A DNA stretch of 64,000 bases from Brachionus plicatilis (taxonomy: Eukaryota > Rotifera > Eurotatoria > Ploima > Brachionidae), in NCBI GenBank assembly GCA_010279815.1, contig QEOQ01000226.1:2917219-2981218 (forward strand), in the 5' to 3' direction. The translations under genes were made by a program, and so were the position numbers. The notes under the pieces are model-generated. The model was not told where the DNA came from. It did not search any database and worked only from the letters and a program-made list of their open reading frames with translations. This document shows positions 21,134 through 32,600 of the stretch, piece after piece (position 1 is the stretch's first letter; every line of letters begins with the position of its first letter).

Positions 21134-22492
21134 ATGTTTTCAGCTATTTCAAAATTATTTTCCGACAGCGCAGAGTCTTCTAGTCTTCATGGCTTATCTA
21201 ACATTTTACGAAACAAAAATTGGCTGATCCGAATAATTTGGATCATTTGCATTGTTACATCAACTTCATATTGTATCTGGAATCTTACTTTAAATTTTAT
21301 GGACTTTTTCAAATATGAGACAAATACAGCCACAACCAAGATTCGAAAGCCATCAATTGAATTTCCAGCAGTTACATTTTGCAATAGAAACCCATTCAAA
21401 AATAAAAATTTTGATTTTGAGATTGATGATTATCAGATTTACGAGGCTTTAAATGCTCTAAGAGTACTTGAATTGAATACTCAAATGGAATCTCTTGGTT
21501 TTGGTATTGATGACATGCTAATTGAATGCTCTTATAGCCGAGTAGGTTGTGGATCAGACGATTTTGAGCATACCATATCACCTGAATTTGGAAATTGCTA
21601 CACTTTTAATTCAGGCAGACTCCGTAATGGAACTCGGGTTAGTTTAAAGAAATCTTTTTTTCCTGGAATCAAGATGGGACTCAGTTTGACACTTTCCACC
21701 GGCACATCACCAACCACAATGAAAACAGAAGGTATAATATTATTTATACACAATGCCTCAACAAAGCCATCCAGCAATATTGACTTTATAGATTTGACTA
21801 CTGGACTCAGTACAAATATTGCTGTTAAACAGGAATACACCATCAAGCTGCCAAGGCCTTACAGTAATTGTGCTGGTCCGAGCTTGAAAAGTTCCTACAA
21901 TACAGCACTATTTAAAAAAACTATATCATTATTTGGCAAATATCAGCAAAAATCTTGTCTAAATTTGTGCTATTATGAGTATTTAAAACAGAGATGTGAC
22001 TGTTACTTTCCGGACATGTATGGAATTAAGTATTCAGAAGCTTGTAACTTGAATGATACCACATTAGATTGTACTGGAAATTCTTTTATTCAATATATGA
22101 ACTCAAATGAACCATTAAAATGCTTTGATTTTTGTCCTGAAGAATGTGAAACAATCAGTTATGATTACCAAATATCCCAAGCTAAATTTCCTACTCAGTT
22201 TTATTTTAGCAATTTTTTAGAGCCCTTATATCCAGATCTAGAAACATTTGAGATCGGAAAGCAAAGTACCTTAGCAGTAAACATATTTTTTAATGATATT
22301 ATGATCACAGTTATTGAGGACACCAAAAAAAAGACCTTTCAGCAACTGTTGGCAGAAGTAGGCGGATTTTTAGGACTGTGTTTGGGAGCAAGTTTTCTTA
22401 CCACTGTAGAACTGGCGGAGATTTTGGTTAAAATAATCTTTTTGATTAAAGAGAAAAAAACTAATGATAAGTCAACTTCGCCAAAAATGTAA
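21134..22492 (+). CDS. DEG/ENaC-family sodium channel subunit (single exon)
   Basis: A 452-residue plasma-membrane subunit of an amiloride-type, trimeric cation channel. From ATG 21134: the N-terminal His-Gly gating motif (SSLHGLSNI, about residue 18), TM1 at about 30-55, the post-TM1 family motif FPAVTFCNRNPF, a cysteine-rich extracellular domain (CLNLCYYEYLKQRCDCYFP, CFDFCPEECE), and pre-TM2/TM2 with the selectivity filter G-A-S in GFLGLCLGASFLTTVE. It ends in a short Lys-rich cytoplasmic tail. The length is slightly short for the family but all landmarks are present and the frame is intact. No intron is evident, unlike the other channel gene in this window. The subfamily (peptide-gated, acid-sensing, degenerin) cannot be settled by eye. 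Confidence 0.93.
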   Translation: MFSAISKLFSDSAESSSLHGLSNILRNKNWLIRIIWIICIVTSTSYCIWNLTLNFMDFFKYETNTATTKIRKPSIEFPAVTFCNRNPFKNKNFDFEIDDYQIYEALNALRVLELNTQMESLGFGIDDMLIECSYSRVGCGSDDFEHTISPEFGNCYTFNSGRLRNGTRVSLKKSFFPGIKMGLSLTLSTGTSPTTMKTEGIILFIHNASTKPSSNIDFIDLTTGLSTNIAVKQEYTIKLPRPYSNCAGPSLKSSYNTALFKKTISLFGKYQQKSCLNLCYYEYLKQRCDCYFPDMYGIKYSEACNLNDTTLDCTGNSFIQYMNSNEPLKCFDFCPEECETISYDYQISQAKFPTQFYFSNFLEPLYPDLETFEIGKQSTLAVNIFFNDIMITVIEDTKKKTFQQLLAEVGGFLGLCLGASFLTTVELAEILVKIIFLIKEKKTNDKSTSPKM

Positions 22493-24598
22493 TAATAAAC
22501 AGAACAAATATATCATTAAGAAACTTTCTTTAGTAGAAACTACCCAGTTCTCTTTTTCATTTATATCTTAAAAGAGATTTATCTCAAATTTCGAACGCAT
22601 TCAGAAATATCTTTTTGATTTTTATGAGATCTTTAATTTGAAAAATGTATGAAAATTCTCGTGAGAATTCTACTAATGAAATTTAAGTCTCAATACAATA
22701 AAAGAAATTTGACATTTAATTGCCCGTGATTTTTTTTATAATAATTGTAATATAATGGGATTTTATTTTTATTTTTAAATAAAAAAGCATGATCTTTTAA
22801 AATATTATCATTAAATTTTTATTCAATTTTGTTTTAATTATTTTTCGACTGATGTTCTTAATAAAAGAAAAACTAAAAGATTTTAATATTTTTTAAAAGT
22901 AAATGACTAAATGATTCAATAAGGACTGCTTGATCCTAAAATCTTTACGATAGTTGTGGTATGCATAATCCATTAAGTCTGAACTAGAATTAACATGAAT
23001 AATTTGTTTTTATTCTAGGATGTATGTTTGAATATTTCCGCAATTGAATTTTTCAAAATAAAAAAACAAATTTTTATTTAAAGTTCATACAAGTACCCAA
23101 AATATAATTATTCTGAAAAGGAAGAATTCAATTAGGAATTTCGTTCAATTATTCATTCAACAATATTACAAAGTATAGTTTTCTTATTACAATGCCTGGA
23201 GCTGAAAGAAAATAAATCAACTTAATCTTTTATCAATTCAATTATAAATTTTTTTATAAATATATTGAAAAATGTTTAATCTGTTTAAAAAACAACTTAT
23301 TAAGAAGAGACTCAATCTAATTAATTATCAGTAATCAAAGTTATGTGTATTGAAAAAAATATCATTTATTTCAGGGTCCTACCAAAGCAATGACACTCAA
23401 ATTTTGAAAATTTCCTGGCCACGACTTGTATTACAAAGAAAAAATATTCTTAAAAGTTTTAAAATGTCATTAAGTTTGAATTTTTTTTTTAATTTTGAAA
23501 ATTAAATTAGTTTTTTTTTCAAGATTTTAATTTTTTATATTTTTTCTAACCAAACACTCAACTAACCACCATTATTTTTCATAAAATTAAGCAAACTTTC
23601 CTTTTAAAGCGTCGAGTTTTTTTCCAGGAAAAATATTTTTTAAGACGGCTCAAAAATTTTTACAATGCTGCAACGATACGTGGTTTTGAGAAAAAATTAC
23701 GTTATTTTAAATTATTTAATTAATCAATTTTATTTTAATTTAATAATTTAAAAATTATTTTCACTTTTCAAAGCATCATTTTCACTCTTCAATAATTTAC
23801 CAAATTTTACGTAAAATTACGTAAATAATTAATTTTTTGAGATAAAAAATCGTAAAAAAATGTGAAAAAAAATTCAAATTTTTCTTAATACTTTTATTCA
23901 ATTTTAATTGAAAAATTTATTCTAAATAGTTGCATCAACTGTCTAAGTCTGTAAACTATTCAGATTTATTGTGGTGCATTTTGCAGAGTTTTTACACTAA
24001 ATTACATGTTTAAAATTTTAAAAATATTTATTTTGCTAAATAAATGGGGGTGAAATCAAAATTAAATTAAAACTTGGGCTATGCTATCTTAAGCCTGAAA
24101 GTGTGCTTTGAAAGTGTGCTTACTATACTTTGTAAGTTGTCTTTTTATCTACTTGTTTTTAATCCTACGAAGTTAAAAATTTTTTTTTTAGGATTGTAGT
24201 TGATGATTGATATTTTATGATATTTTGTAACTTGGATTTTTCAAGACTATGATCTCTTTAGGATTGCTTTTTTATCTTTTTATTGATTAGATTCAATTAA
24301 CGCCAATTCTGGCGGTGTAAAATTATAAAAAATAATGTAAAAATTTAAAAATAAAAATTTTTACCATAATAAAAAATAATTTGAAAAAACGAAAGATCGG
24401 CCATTATTCAAGGCTTATATTTTTTGGGGGTGACAAATTAAATTTGTTTTAGCTGACTATAAAAAACTAATTATTCAGACAAAAAAAACTAAACGACTGA
24501 CAAATTTATATATTGAGATGCCTTTTTAATAATTTTTCACTGACAAAATAAAACCTTATTTGTAGACAAAAAAAAACTAATTTTAGTGACGAAAATAT

Positions 24599-24841
24599 TT
24601 ATTTTAATGACAAAATATTAAAAAATATAAAAAAATATAAACGATTAATTTTTTTTGTTTTTTTTTCCTGAGTTGTTGATTTCTTTGGTCTTCCTCGTTT
24701 TCTTGGTAAATCCACTGTAGCATCGACTGTAGCTTCTACCGTAGATTCAGCAACATATTCTTTCTCAATGACTGAACTGGATGACAATGACTGGATGACC
24801 AACATTTTATTTATAAAAAGAGTTTTGTTACTTTTTTTCAA
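24599..24841 (-). other. Short open frame with an AT-hook motif, doubtful gene
   Basis: The minus-strand frame encodes LPRKRGRPKKSTTQEKKTKK near its end, a canonical AT-hook (core RGRP) that binds the minor groove of AT-rich DNA. The preceding residues are Ser/Val-rich (ATVDATVD). The first codon is not ATG; methionines occur at residues 1 (alternative start) and 13. No partner exon is evident. Similar R-x-RGRP tails end some MULE proteins (compare 61376-61564), so a transposon remnant is as likely as a host gene. Confidence 0.3.
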
Positions 24842-24984
24842 GGATTTTTCTATTTCAATTCATTTTATAATTTTTTCTTATTATTCTGAGAATTGTCGAT
24901 TTAGCTTAAGCTTTTTATTGAGGACCATCTTGGATACATCTTTGTATATGGTTATATCTTTTAGCATGAAGTGCTTTTTGAGAT

Positions 24985-25075
24985 AATAATAATAAAAATA
25001 ATAAATAAGCTACGGCAACCATGCTTACGGAGACGTTTTACTAGGAAGACATCTATGGTAGCTAGAATATGAATG
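24985..25075. repeat. AAT-run plus AGCTACGGCA dispersed repeat
   Basis: A short AAT run is followed by AAGCTACGGCAACCATGCTT and, about 40 bp on, TATGGTAGCTAGAATATG. The same arrangement (AAT run, AGCTACAGCA, then TATGGTAGC) recurs at 37947-38027, in inverse at 39637-39705, and partly at 29430-29455. This suggests a small SINE-like or LINE-tail-derived repeat. Confidence 0.5.
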
Positions 25076-26607
25076 AATATGAATGCTAGAGTTGAATAAC
25101 TAGACCTGAAATTATGCTTTCCTCTAGGAAAGATTTTATTATCCTCAAAAAATTTTCTTTGCCAAAAGTTTTTCGAACATTAGGGGAAGGAACAGATGCT
25201 GGTTAGTAAATTTTATGTTTAGGGTGATTTTATATGATCTAATAAATCCTCTTGTTTAGTTTAAATTTTTTCAATTACCTGAACATTGGTATTAGTGAAC
25301 ACATCCATTAAAAGGTTGATTCCGTTTCCCCAATTCCATTTCTCCTTATTTTTTATTCTCTTCTTAATCCATCTCTCTTATAAATTATAACAATCATCAA
25401 GATACAAGTAAGATACAGTCAAACGGAACAAATTAAGATTATAAGGAATTGTTTACTTACGCATAGATAGATAACTTCGAAATAATTTTAATTGTAAATT
25501 TTTCTCATAGAAAATTAAGAATAAGAAAAATATTTAATCAAATCATTTAAATGATTTTGCATCTATTTTATCTTTTGAACTTATTTAAATATTTTTAGAT
25601 ATTGTTCTTAATATTATGTTAACACTTTGAGACAAATTTAATTACAAACAAGGCTGACAGATCTTCTGAATCATGAGTTTTAATCATAAATAAAATTGAT
25701 CTAAAAAATAAATATACCAAGCTTCTAGATAAATATTTAATTTTATTAATAATCTAAAAACAGTGAAGTCGTGTTTTTGAACTGCAATTGGGAGTTGATC
25801 CTGGTTCATAAGACGCTTCAGATGCATCGTAGCAAAAAAAATTCTTTCACTTAGGTTAATTAGATCGATTCAAAAGAATAATTATTTAATTAAAAGGTCT
25901 TGGAAATTTTCGAGTGTCACTCGTCCCAATATGATATATGCAATTTTGATAATCAAAAATAATTACTGTATTTTCTTGATAAACACTCGGAGATCTTGAA
26001 ATGAAAAAATTCTTTTTTTTATAAATAGCTAAGGAAACGCATTTTAATATTTTTGATTTCTAAAAAAAATTTTTCTAATAACTTCTGATGGCTTAAAAGT
26101 AAATTAATATAATTTGTTTGATTAGAAGGAAGTGTCTCTGTGAAATGTAAATTATTTGCTACAAACAAATCGCAATCAGAATCAAATAAAAAAAACTATG
26201 CAATAAAAATAATTTTTATTTATTTTATTTAAGCCGTTGATGAAATCTAAATTTTAAATTTGTTTTAAATAAGACGATTATTTATTTTATTTTGATTGCA
26301 GATAAACTAATTAATAAATATAAAAAATAATTATTTTTTAAATTTTTTTATTTTGCTTGTATTTATTTTTAAATTTGATCTTGTCTAATTTAAAAAAAGT
26401 CTCTTTAGAGAAATTTTCAATCAAAGCAATTTTATGCAAACTTTTATCAAACAAGACTCATGGGGTCCTGATATTTCTTAAATTATTCCATTAGTTGTGA
26501 TTCAATCGATTGTTTAAGGAAAATTTAAATTTTTATAATATTCCTCATCAGTTTGCTAATTGAATTCATTTAAAAATCAAATTAATTCATTTGTATTGAC
26601 ATTTAAA

Positions 26608-29600
26608 ATGATGATTTGGCTTGATTTCACAATGGTACTCTTGAGTGTACGGTTCGGGGAACTGATCGAAGTTGGGAACGACTTGAAATTCGATGTTTAC
26701 TCAAATAACTTTCATACAACCATGGCCAAAGCAGCTGATAAGACCAAACTTACCATTGCCATAATGCTGCCTCAGGACTACATCCGTCTACGTAATTTTA
26801 ATGTTTGTATCAAAAAAGAAATGGACCGAATCAACAAGGGAAATTGGTCTTTCAATAAATACTTTTATTTAGACAGGTAATTAAGTTTATATTTTTTAAA
26901 TAATAATTTCTATTTTAATTTTTTAGCTACACAATTATAATACACAAAAATTTTAATGATATAGCTCAGACTATTTGTGCATTGCTAAATACTCAATCAA
27001 ATACGGCCATTTACATAAACTATAATGATTTTTCTCCCATTGAAGCCATTAACAGCAGATTGTTTCTTAAATTTGCTACTTTTATTAACATGCCGGTCAT
27101 GACTTATATTCCAAATGCTTATGCCACTGTAAGTATAATGAATATCTAAGAAAAATTTAATTTTTTCAATAAAGCAAAAAATTTGAAATTAATTTGACTA
27201 AAAAAATTTGCATTTTATTTTAGTATTTTTTTAATTAAGGTTATAAAAATGAGGATCAATTTTAAAAATGTAAATTAATTGAAAATTTCTATTTTAAGAA
27301 AAAATCAAAACTAAATCTTTTTGGTCAAAATTAATATCTAATTTATTTTGATGAGGTTTAAAAAAACAAAAATTTTGTAAAAATATTTTTATGATCAAAT
27401 TGAAATTAAAATAAAATTATTTCTATCTTTTTATTCAATTGTTGATATGTTTTTTTTTATCTTTTTATTTTTTTGGTTCTACCTGTCTTATTTTAATTTA
27501 AAAACTAGCTCCGAAAAAAATTCTTCCAGCTTCATGTTCTCTTAACTTTTTGGTAGATAATTCGACTTCTTACTGTGTCATGTCTTTTTAACTATTTTAA
27601 ATTAACTTTGTCTTGATTAGTAAAATTTTATCCTCATATAAAGTGAGTCATGGAATAGAAAGAATAATAATGAAAGCCAAAAAATCTTAATTATTTATTA
27701 GATGAAGAAGAAGCTTTTCAATTTTTCCAATATTCTACATTTTTTTCCATGTTTTTGTGAAATTTATTGCAAAAGAACAAAATGATTTAAAATTTAACAG
27801 AATTTTTAAAATTTAATTTCCTCTAGTTGTCTTTTTTAAAACCAGCTTGTTTTAAGAATAGACCGCGAAAAAATGAAATTCAGCTAGCTCCGACAATGTA
27901 TCATCAAGTGGAAGCTATGATGAGTCTTATGGTCCGGTACGAATGGCAAAAGTATTCAATAATAGCCACAGATTACTCAGGATCACATGAATTCTTAAGA
28001 GCGGCCGAAAATTTACAATATTCTCATTTGAGCCTAAAAAAATTTCACATTTTGTCAGTAGTTAAGTTAAAGCTGAAAAAAAACCGAATGAATGAATCGG
28101 AAATCACTCGCAGATTCAGATTGCTAGCTCCAGAAACTAGGGTCATTCTGCTTCACTGTCACATGTAAACTTGGATAAAATTTTTTAACTTAAGTAATTA
28201 ATTGTATAAAAGAGATGAGACCAACACAATATTTGAAATAGCCAGCCACTTGGGTCTCATGACCTATGAATACATGTGGATACTGACCAAGAATGTCATT
28301 GATAGCCAGTTGTATAATAATTATAGATATAGCCATTTTCCGATCGGATCCTTGGGTAAATTAAAATTAAAGCTGAAGATTTAAAATACCGTGATAATTT
28401 ATAATAATTTCTGATTTTATCACCAATTTTGCTAAATTATTTTATTTCTATAAATAGTATGTATAAAAATCTTATTCTATTTATTATTATTTATTTTCAA
28501 TTAACACGAATTCTGACGATGATATTCTTCTTTTTAAAAATATTAATCAGCACCAACATTTCAGATTTAGTTCAATTCTTTTAATTTAAAATATCTTTAA
28601 AAAAAAGGCATAATGAATATAATAATTTCCGAAAAAAATGTCAATAAATAAGTTGTCAATTTAAAAAAATAAAAGTCAATTTTTATTTATTAATTGAATG
28701 ATTATATATATATTTTAGATCGAATATGGCTTTATTTTCAGGAACAATTGAGGCTGAAGAGGTTTCAGAAGCCTTAGATTCGTTTACATCTGGAATTAGG
28801 TTCATTTAGGATTTTTTTAGATGTTTGAGTGTTGAAAAAAAAGTTTCAATCTAATTCAAAATAGGAATTAAAAATATGTACCGTAAACTCACATTATGGG
28901 CTCTAAGAGTAAAGTCCAAATCCAACATTTTTCTTTTAGAGTTTATTACAAAGTTTCTATGTTTTAACAATTAAAATTGAATTAAATGGAGAATACCTTG
29001 AATATGGGATATTTTCCAATAGCTTTTAATCTAGCAAAAAAATTCACGATATCAGCAAAAAATGGTCTTTACTCTATTAAAAAAATTAAAAATTAAAAAA
29101 ATTGTAGAGTTAATTTCGAAATAAAAATTTAGTCAAATTTAATCTTTTTTCTATTTTTGCACTTTAGTCTTAGAGCATTTTTTGTGAGAAATTAAAGGTA
29201 AAATTTTAAAATCTTTATAAAAAAATTAATTGAATTCGATGCGGTAATTGGGTTTAAATTTTTGTTAAATGAAAAAAATTTTAATTTTTATTCCAGCTGA
29301 TAAATTTTTCTTCACGTTGAAGCTTTTTCTGTTCCCTTTTCTTTGGACCTTTTTCACTATTTTTTTCTGTATTTTTATTTTTCAAACTATTCGCTTGAAT
29401 ATCCCATATTCAAGGTATTTTAATAATAATAAAAATAAAAAGCTACAGCATTTTCCATCTAATTCAATTTTAATTGTTATAAAATAGAAACTAATAATTA
29501 ACTCTGAAAGAAAAATGTTGGATTTGGACTTAACTCTTTGAGTCCACAATGTGAGTTTACGGTAAATTTAATTTTTATTTATATTATTTTAATTAATTTG

Positions 29601-32600
29601 TTTATATAATTAATTGATAATTATTAATTTAATGCACATTAGAATATTCTATTGACAAATCTTCAATTAATGGATTTCTTTAATTTAAAATTGACTCATG
29701 TTTAATTAATTGATTTTTGTAAAATTAATAGACAAAACGGAGCCTAAAAATAATTAAAAATTAATTGTATAGCATTCCAAGCAATGGTCTTTTTTCTATT
29801 TGATTTCGGCTTCTCACCGGTAAAAAAATCATTTACCTAAATTAATGAAAAGTTAAGTTTTAATTTTAATTTATAAATGGTTAAAAATTTTAAAATGTCC
29901 GACTAAAATTCAACTTTTTTAGTAAAATAAATTTACTGAGCATTAGCTGAGCTTTTTCATCTTCGCTACATAATTCTTGTTTAGAATTATTTAATTGAAT
30001 ATTTTGATTTCTAGAAAATAAATTTTTGAATTGAATTATTTTTTTTTCAAACTCAAAAAAAATGAATAGTGCCGAGAAAATTAAACAAAATAAAATTTGT
30101 TAAAATAATTAGCAAAAACAATTTTTGCTTCTATTGTATTTATTTTTGATGCAATCAATTTATATACAAAAAGAAAAAATTGCCATTTAAAATTTGCATA
30201 TATCATTTTAAAAGCCTTGTGGTCAAACAACAGTGCTGATGAGATGTGCGACACAATCGTTCATAATTCAATGAGAATTTGGGCAAGTGCAGTTGAGAAT
30301 TTTTATAATTCTATTAACAAAGATCAATTAAATGTTATCATACCGCATACTAAATGCTGGAATGGAACTGATTTTGAAAATATCAAATATCATTATGGAA
30401 AAAATTTTCACAGGTTGTAAAAATAAAATTATTATTAATTGAATTTTAATTTTTTTTTTAGTAATTTATTGAAAGCGTCTATTAATAAAGGTGAAAGAGG
30501 CTTTATGAAATTTAATGATAGTGGTGTACTTGATTCAGTCGAATTTAAAATATGGAATTTAAATCAAAAATATGAATGGAAACAGGTTTTTTTTATTTAT
30601 TTTTGAAAAAAAGCCCCCAGGGAGGATCGAACTCCCGGCCCCCAGTTTACAAGACTGGTGCTCTAACCACTGAGCTATGGAGGCTACGTTCTTAATTAAT
30701 TTTTAATACCTTTAAATAATTTCTAAGTCGACCATAAATAAAACTAATGACTAACAATCAGGGTCTTTGGAATTGTTGTATATTTTGTCGTCCTTCAATT
30801 TTTAGTATATTAAATTAAATAAATAATGAATATGTTTTTAAATTGGAATAAATCAGAACTTAACCAAAGAAAATATTTTTTAAAATCTGCTTTATATCTT
30901 GGGACACCTTAAATAGAAAAAAATTTATACTTTAAGACATAAAAAATTCCGAAACATTAAAAGCATTAAAAAGCCCCCAGGGAGGATCGAACTCCCGACC
31001 CCCAGTTTACAAGACTGGTGCTCTAACCACTGAGCTATGGAGGCTACTTTTTGTCATAGACATTAAAGGAAGATTTTTTTATTTTTTGAATTTAACAAAG
31101 AGCAGGTATTTTGAACTATCTTTTTTTCGAATTATTTTTGTTTAATTGAGTATTGAAATTTTTGAATTTATTGTTAAAAAAAAATCTCATTTGATTTAAT
31201 GGAATTGATTTTTTTTTTCTAAAAAAATTTAAGTAAAAATTGAATAAAAATCATTAAATGATTATTTTTTAAATAAAAATTTATCATCTCTTGAAAAAAA
31301 TTCTTTTAAACAATAATTTTTAAAACTAAATATTATTATGTAACATGAACCAAAAAATAATTTTAAAATAAAAAAAAACAGAATGTTGTTGAAGCTAAAG
31401 GGTTCTAAGAAGCCTCCATAGCTCAGTGGTTAGAGCACCAGTCTTGTAAACTGGGGGCCGGGAGTTCGATCCTCCCTGGGGGCTTATTTTTCTGAACATT
31501 TTTTTCTTTTAAATTAGGTTGGATCCTGGTACAACAAAGTCATTTTGATGGATGACTTGGTCTGGCCTGGTAAACAGCATAAACCTCCGCTGGGCAAGCC
31601 GATTAAATTCCATCTCAAAGTGGTAACACTTGAAGAACCACCTTTTGTTATATTCAAAGACCCATTGTCAGATGGAACATGTCCAACTAAATCTTTGATC
31701 GTTCGTGTTACTAAAGAAGAATAGTAATTTTTGATTAATTTATTAAATAAAGTTCTTGACTGCAAAAAATATTAAGTGCTCTGAATCGAAGTGACCCAAG
31801 TCAATTTCGCTGCGCTAGCGGTTTCTATGTTGACTTGATGATAGAACTAAGTGATAAATTACAATTTACTTTTGATATTTATGAAGTGGAAGACAAAACT
31901 TGGGGTGGAAAGTCTAAAAGTGGTGAATGGAACGGTCTTATTAAAGACTTGATTACAAATAAAGCCGACTTGGCTATGACTTCATTAAAAATAACAACAG
32001 AAAGAAGCGAAATAATTGATTTTAGTGTTCCTTTTATGGAGACTGGAATCGCCATAGTTGTCACTTTAAGGCCAGGCACAATCTCAACCACGGCTTTTTT
32101 AAGTAATAACAAAAAAATATATTCTTTTTTTCAAATTAATACTTTTTTTTAAAATTAATATTTAATTTAGAGCCCTATGATTATTTAATTTGGATTATGC
32201 TTTTATTGGTAACACTTCATTCAGTAGCCATTGCTGTTTTTCTCTTCGAATGGATAGTAAATAAATTTCGATACAAGAACAAAAAAGTTAAACGAGTATT
32301 TGAATTCATAAATGATCCAAAATTAAAAGTAACTAGATTTTTGTAATATTATTTCTCCATGGATAGACAATTTAAGCTTAATTTTACGTCAGAAAATGTA
32401 AGCTAACATAATATTACATCATTTCTTGTATGTAAGAAAATATAAGATAACATAATCTTATGTAATTTTACGTAAAAATACACAAGTTTAAGTAAGTTAA
32501 GTCAAAAACGCTTACGGCCAAAAAAAAAAACATTACACTTAATTACTTTTTTTTGCATCAATTTACGTAGAATTACACAACAAAAAATATTTATTTTCCA

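Larger units (their letters stand above)
22493..26607. other. Intergenic region between the DEG/ENaC and NMDA-receptor genes
   Basis: About 4 kb, very AT-rich. It contains a TACGTAA-type repeat (23663-23960, starting near CAATGCTGCAACGATAC), a short AT-hook-encoding frame (24599-24841, minus) and a dispersed AAT-run repeat (24985-25075). I saw no other gene or RNA. Confidence 0.5.

Noticed and set aside
32329..32336. Alternative donor AAA|GTAACT for GluN2-like exon 9
   Set aside because: It would leave phase 0, which does not match the pyrimidine-rich acceptor at 35014. The donor TT|GTAATA at 32343 does match. The alternative works only with a weak acceptor at 34994, so it is kept as second choice.
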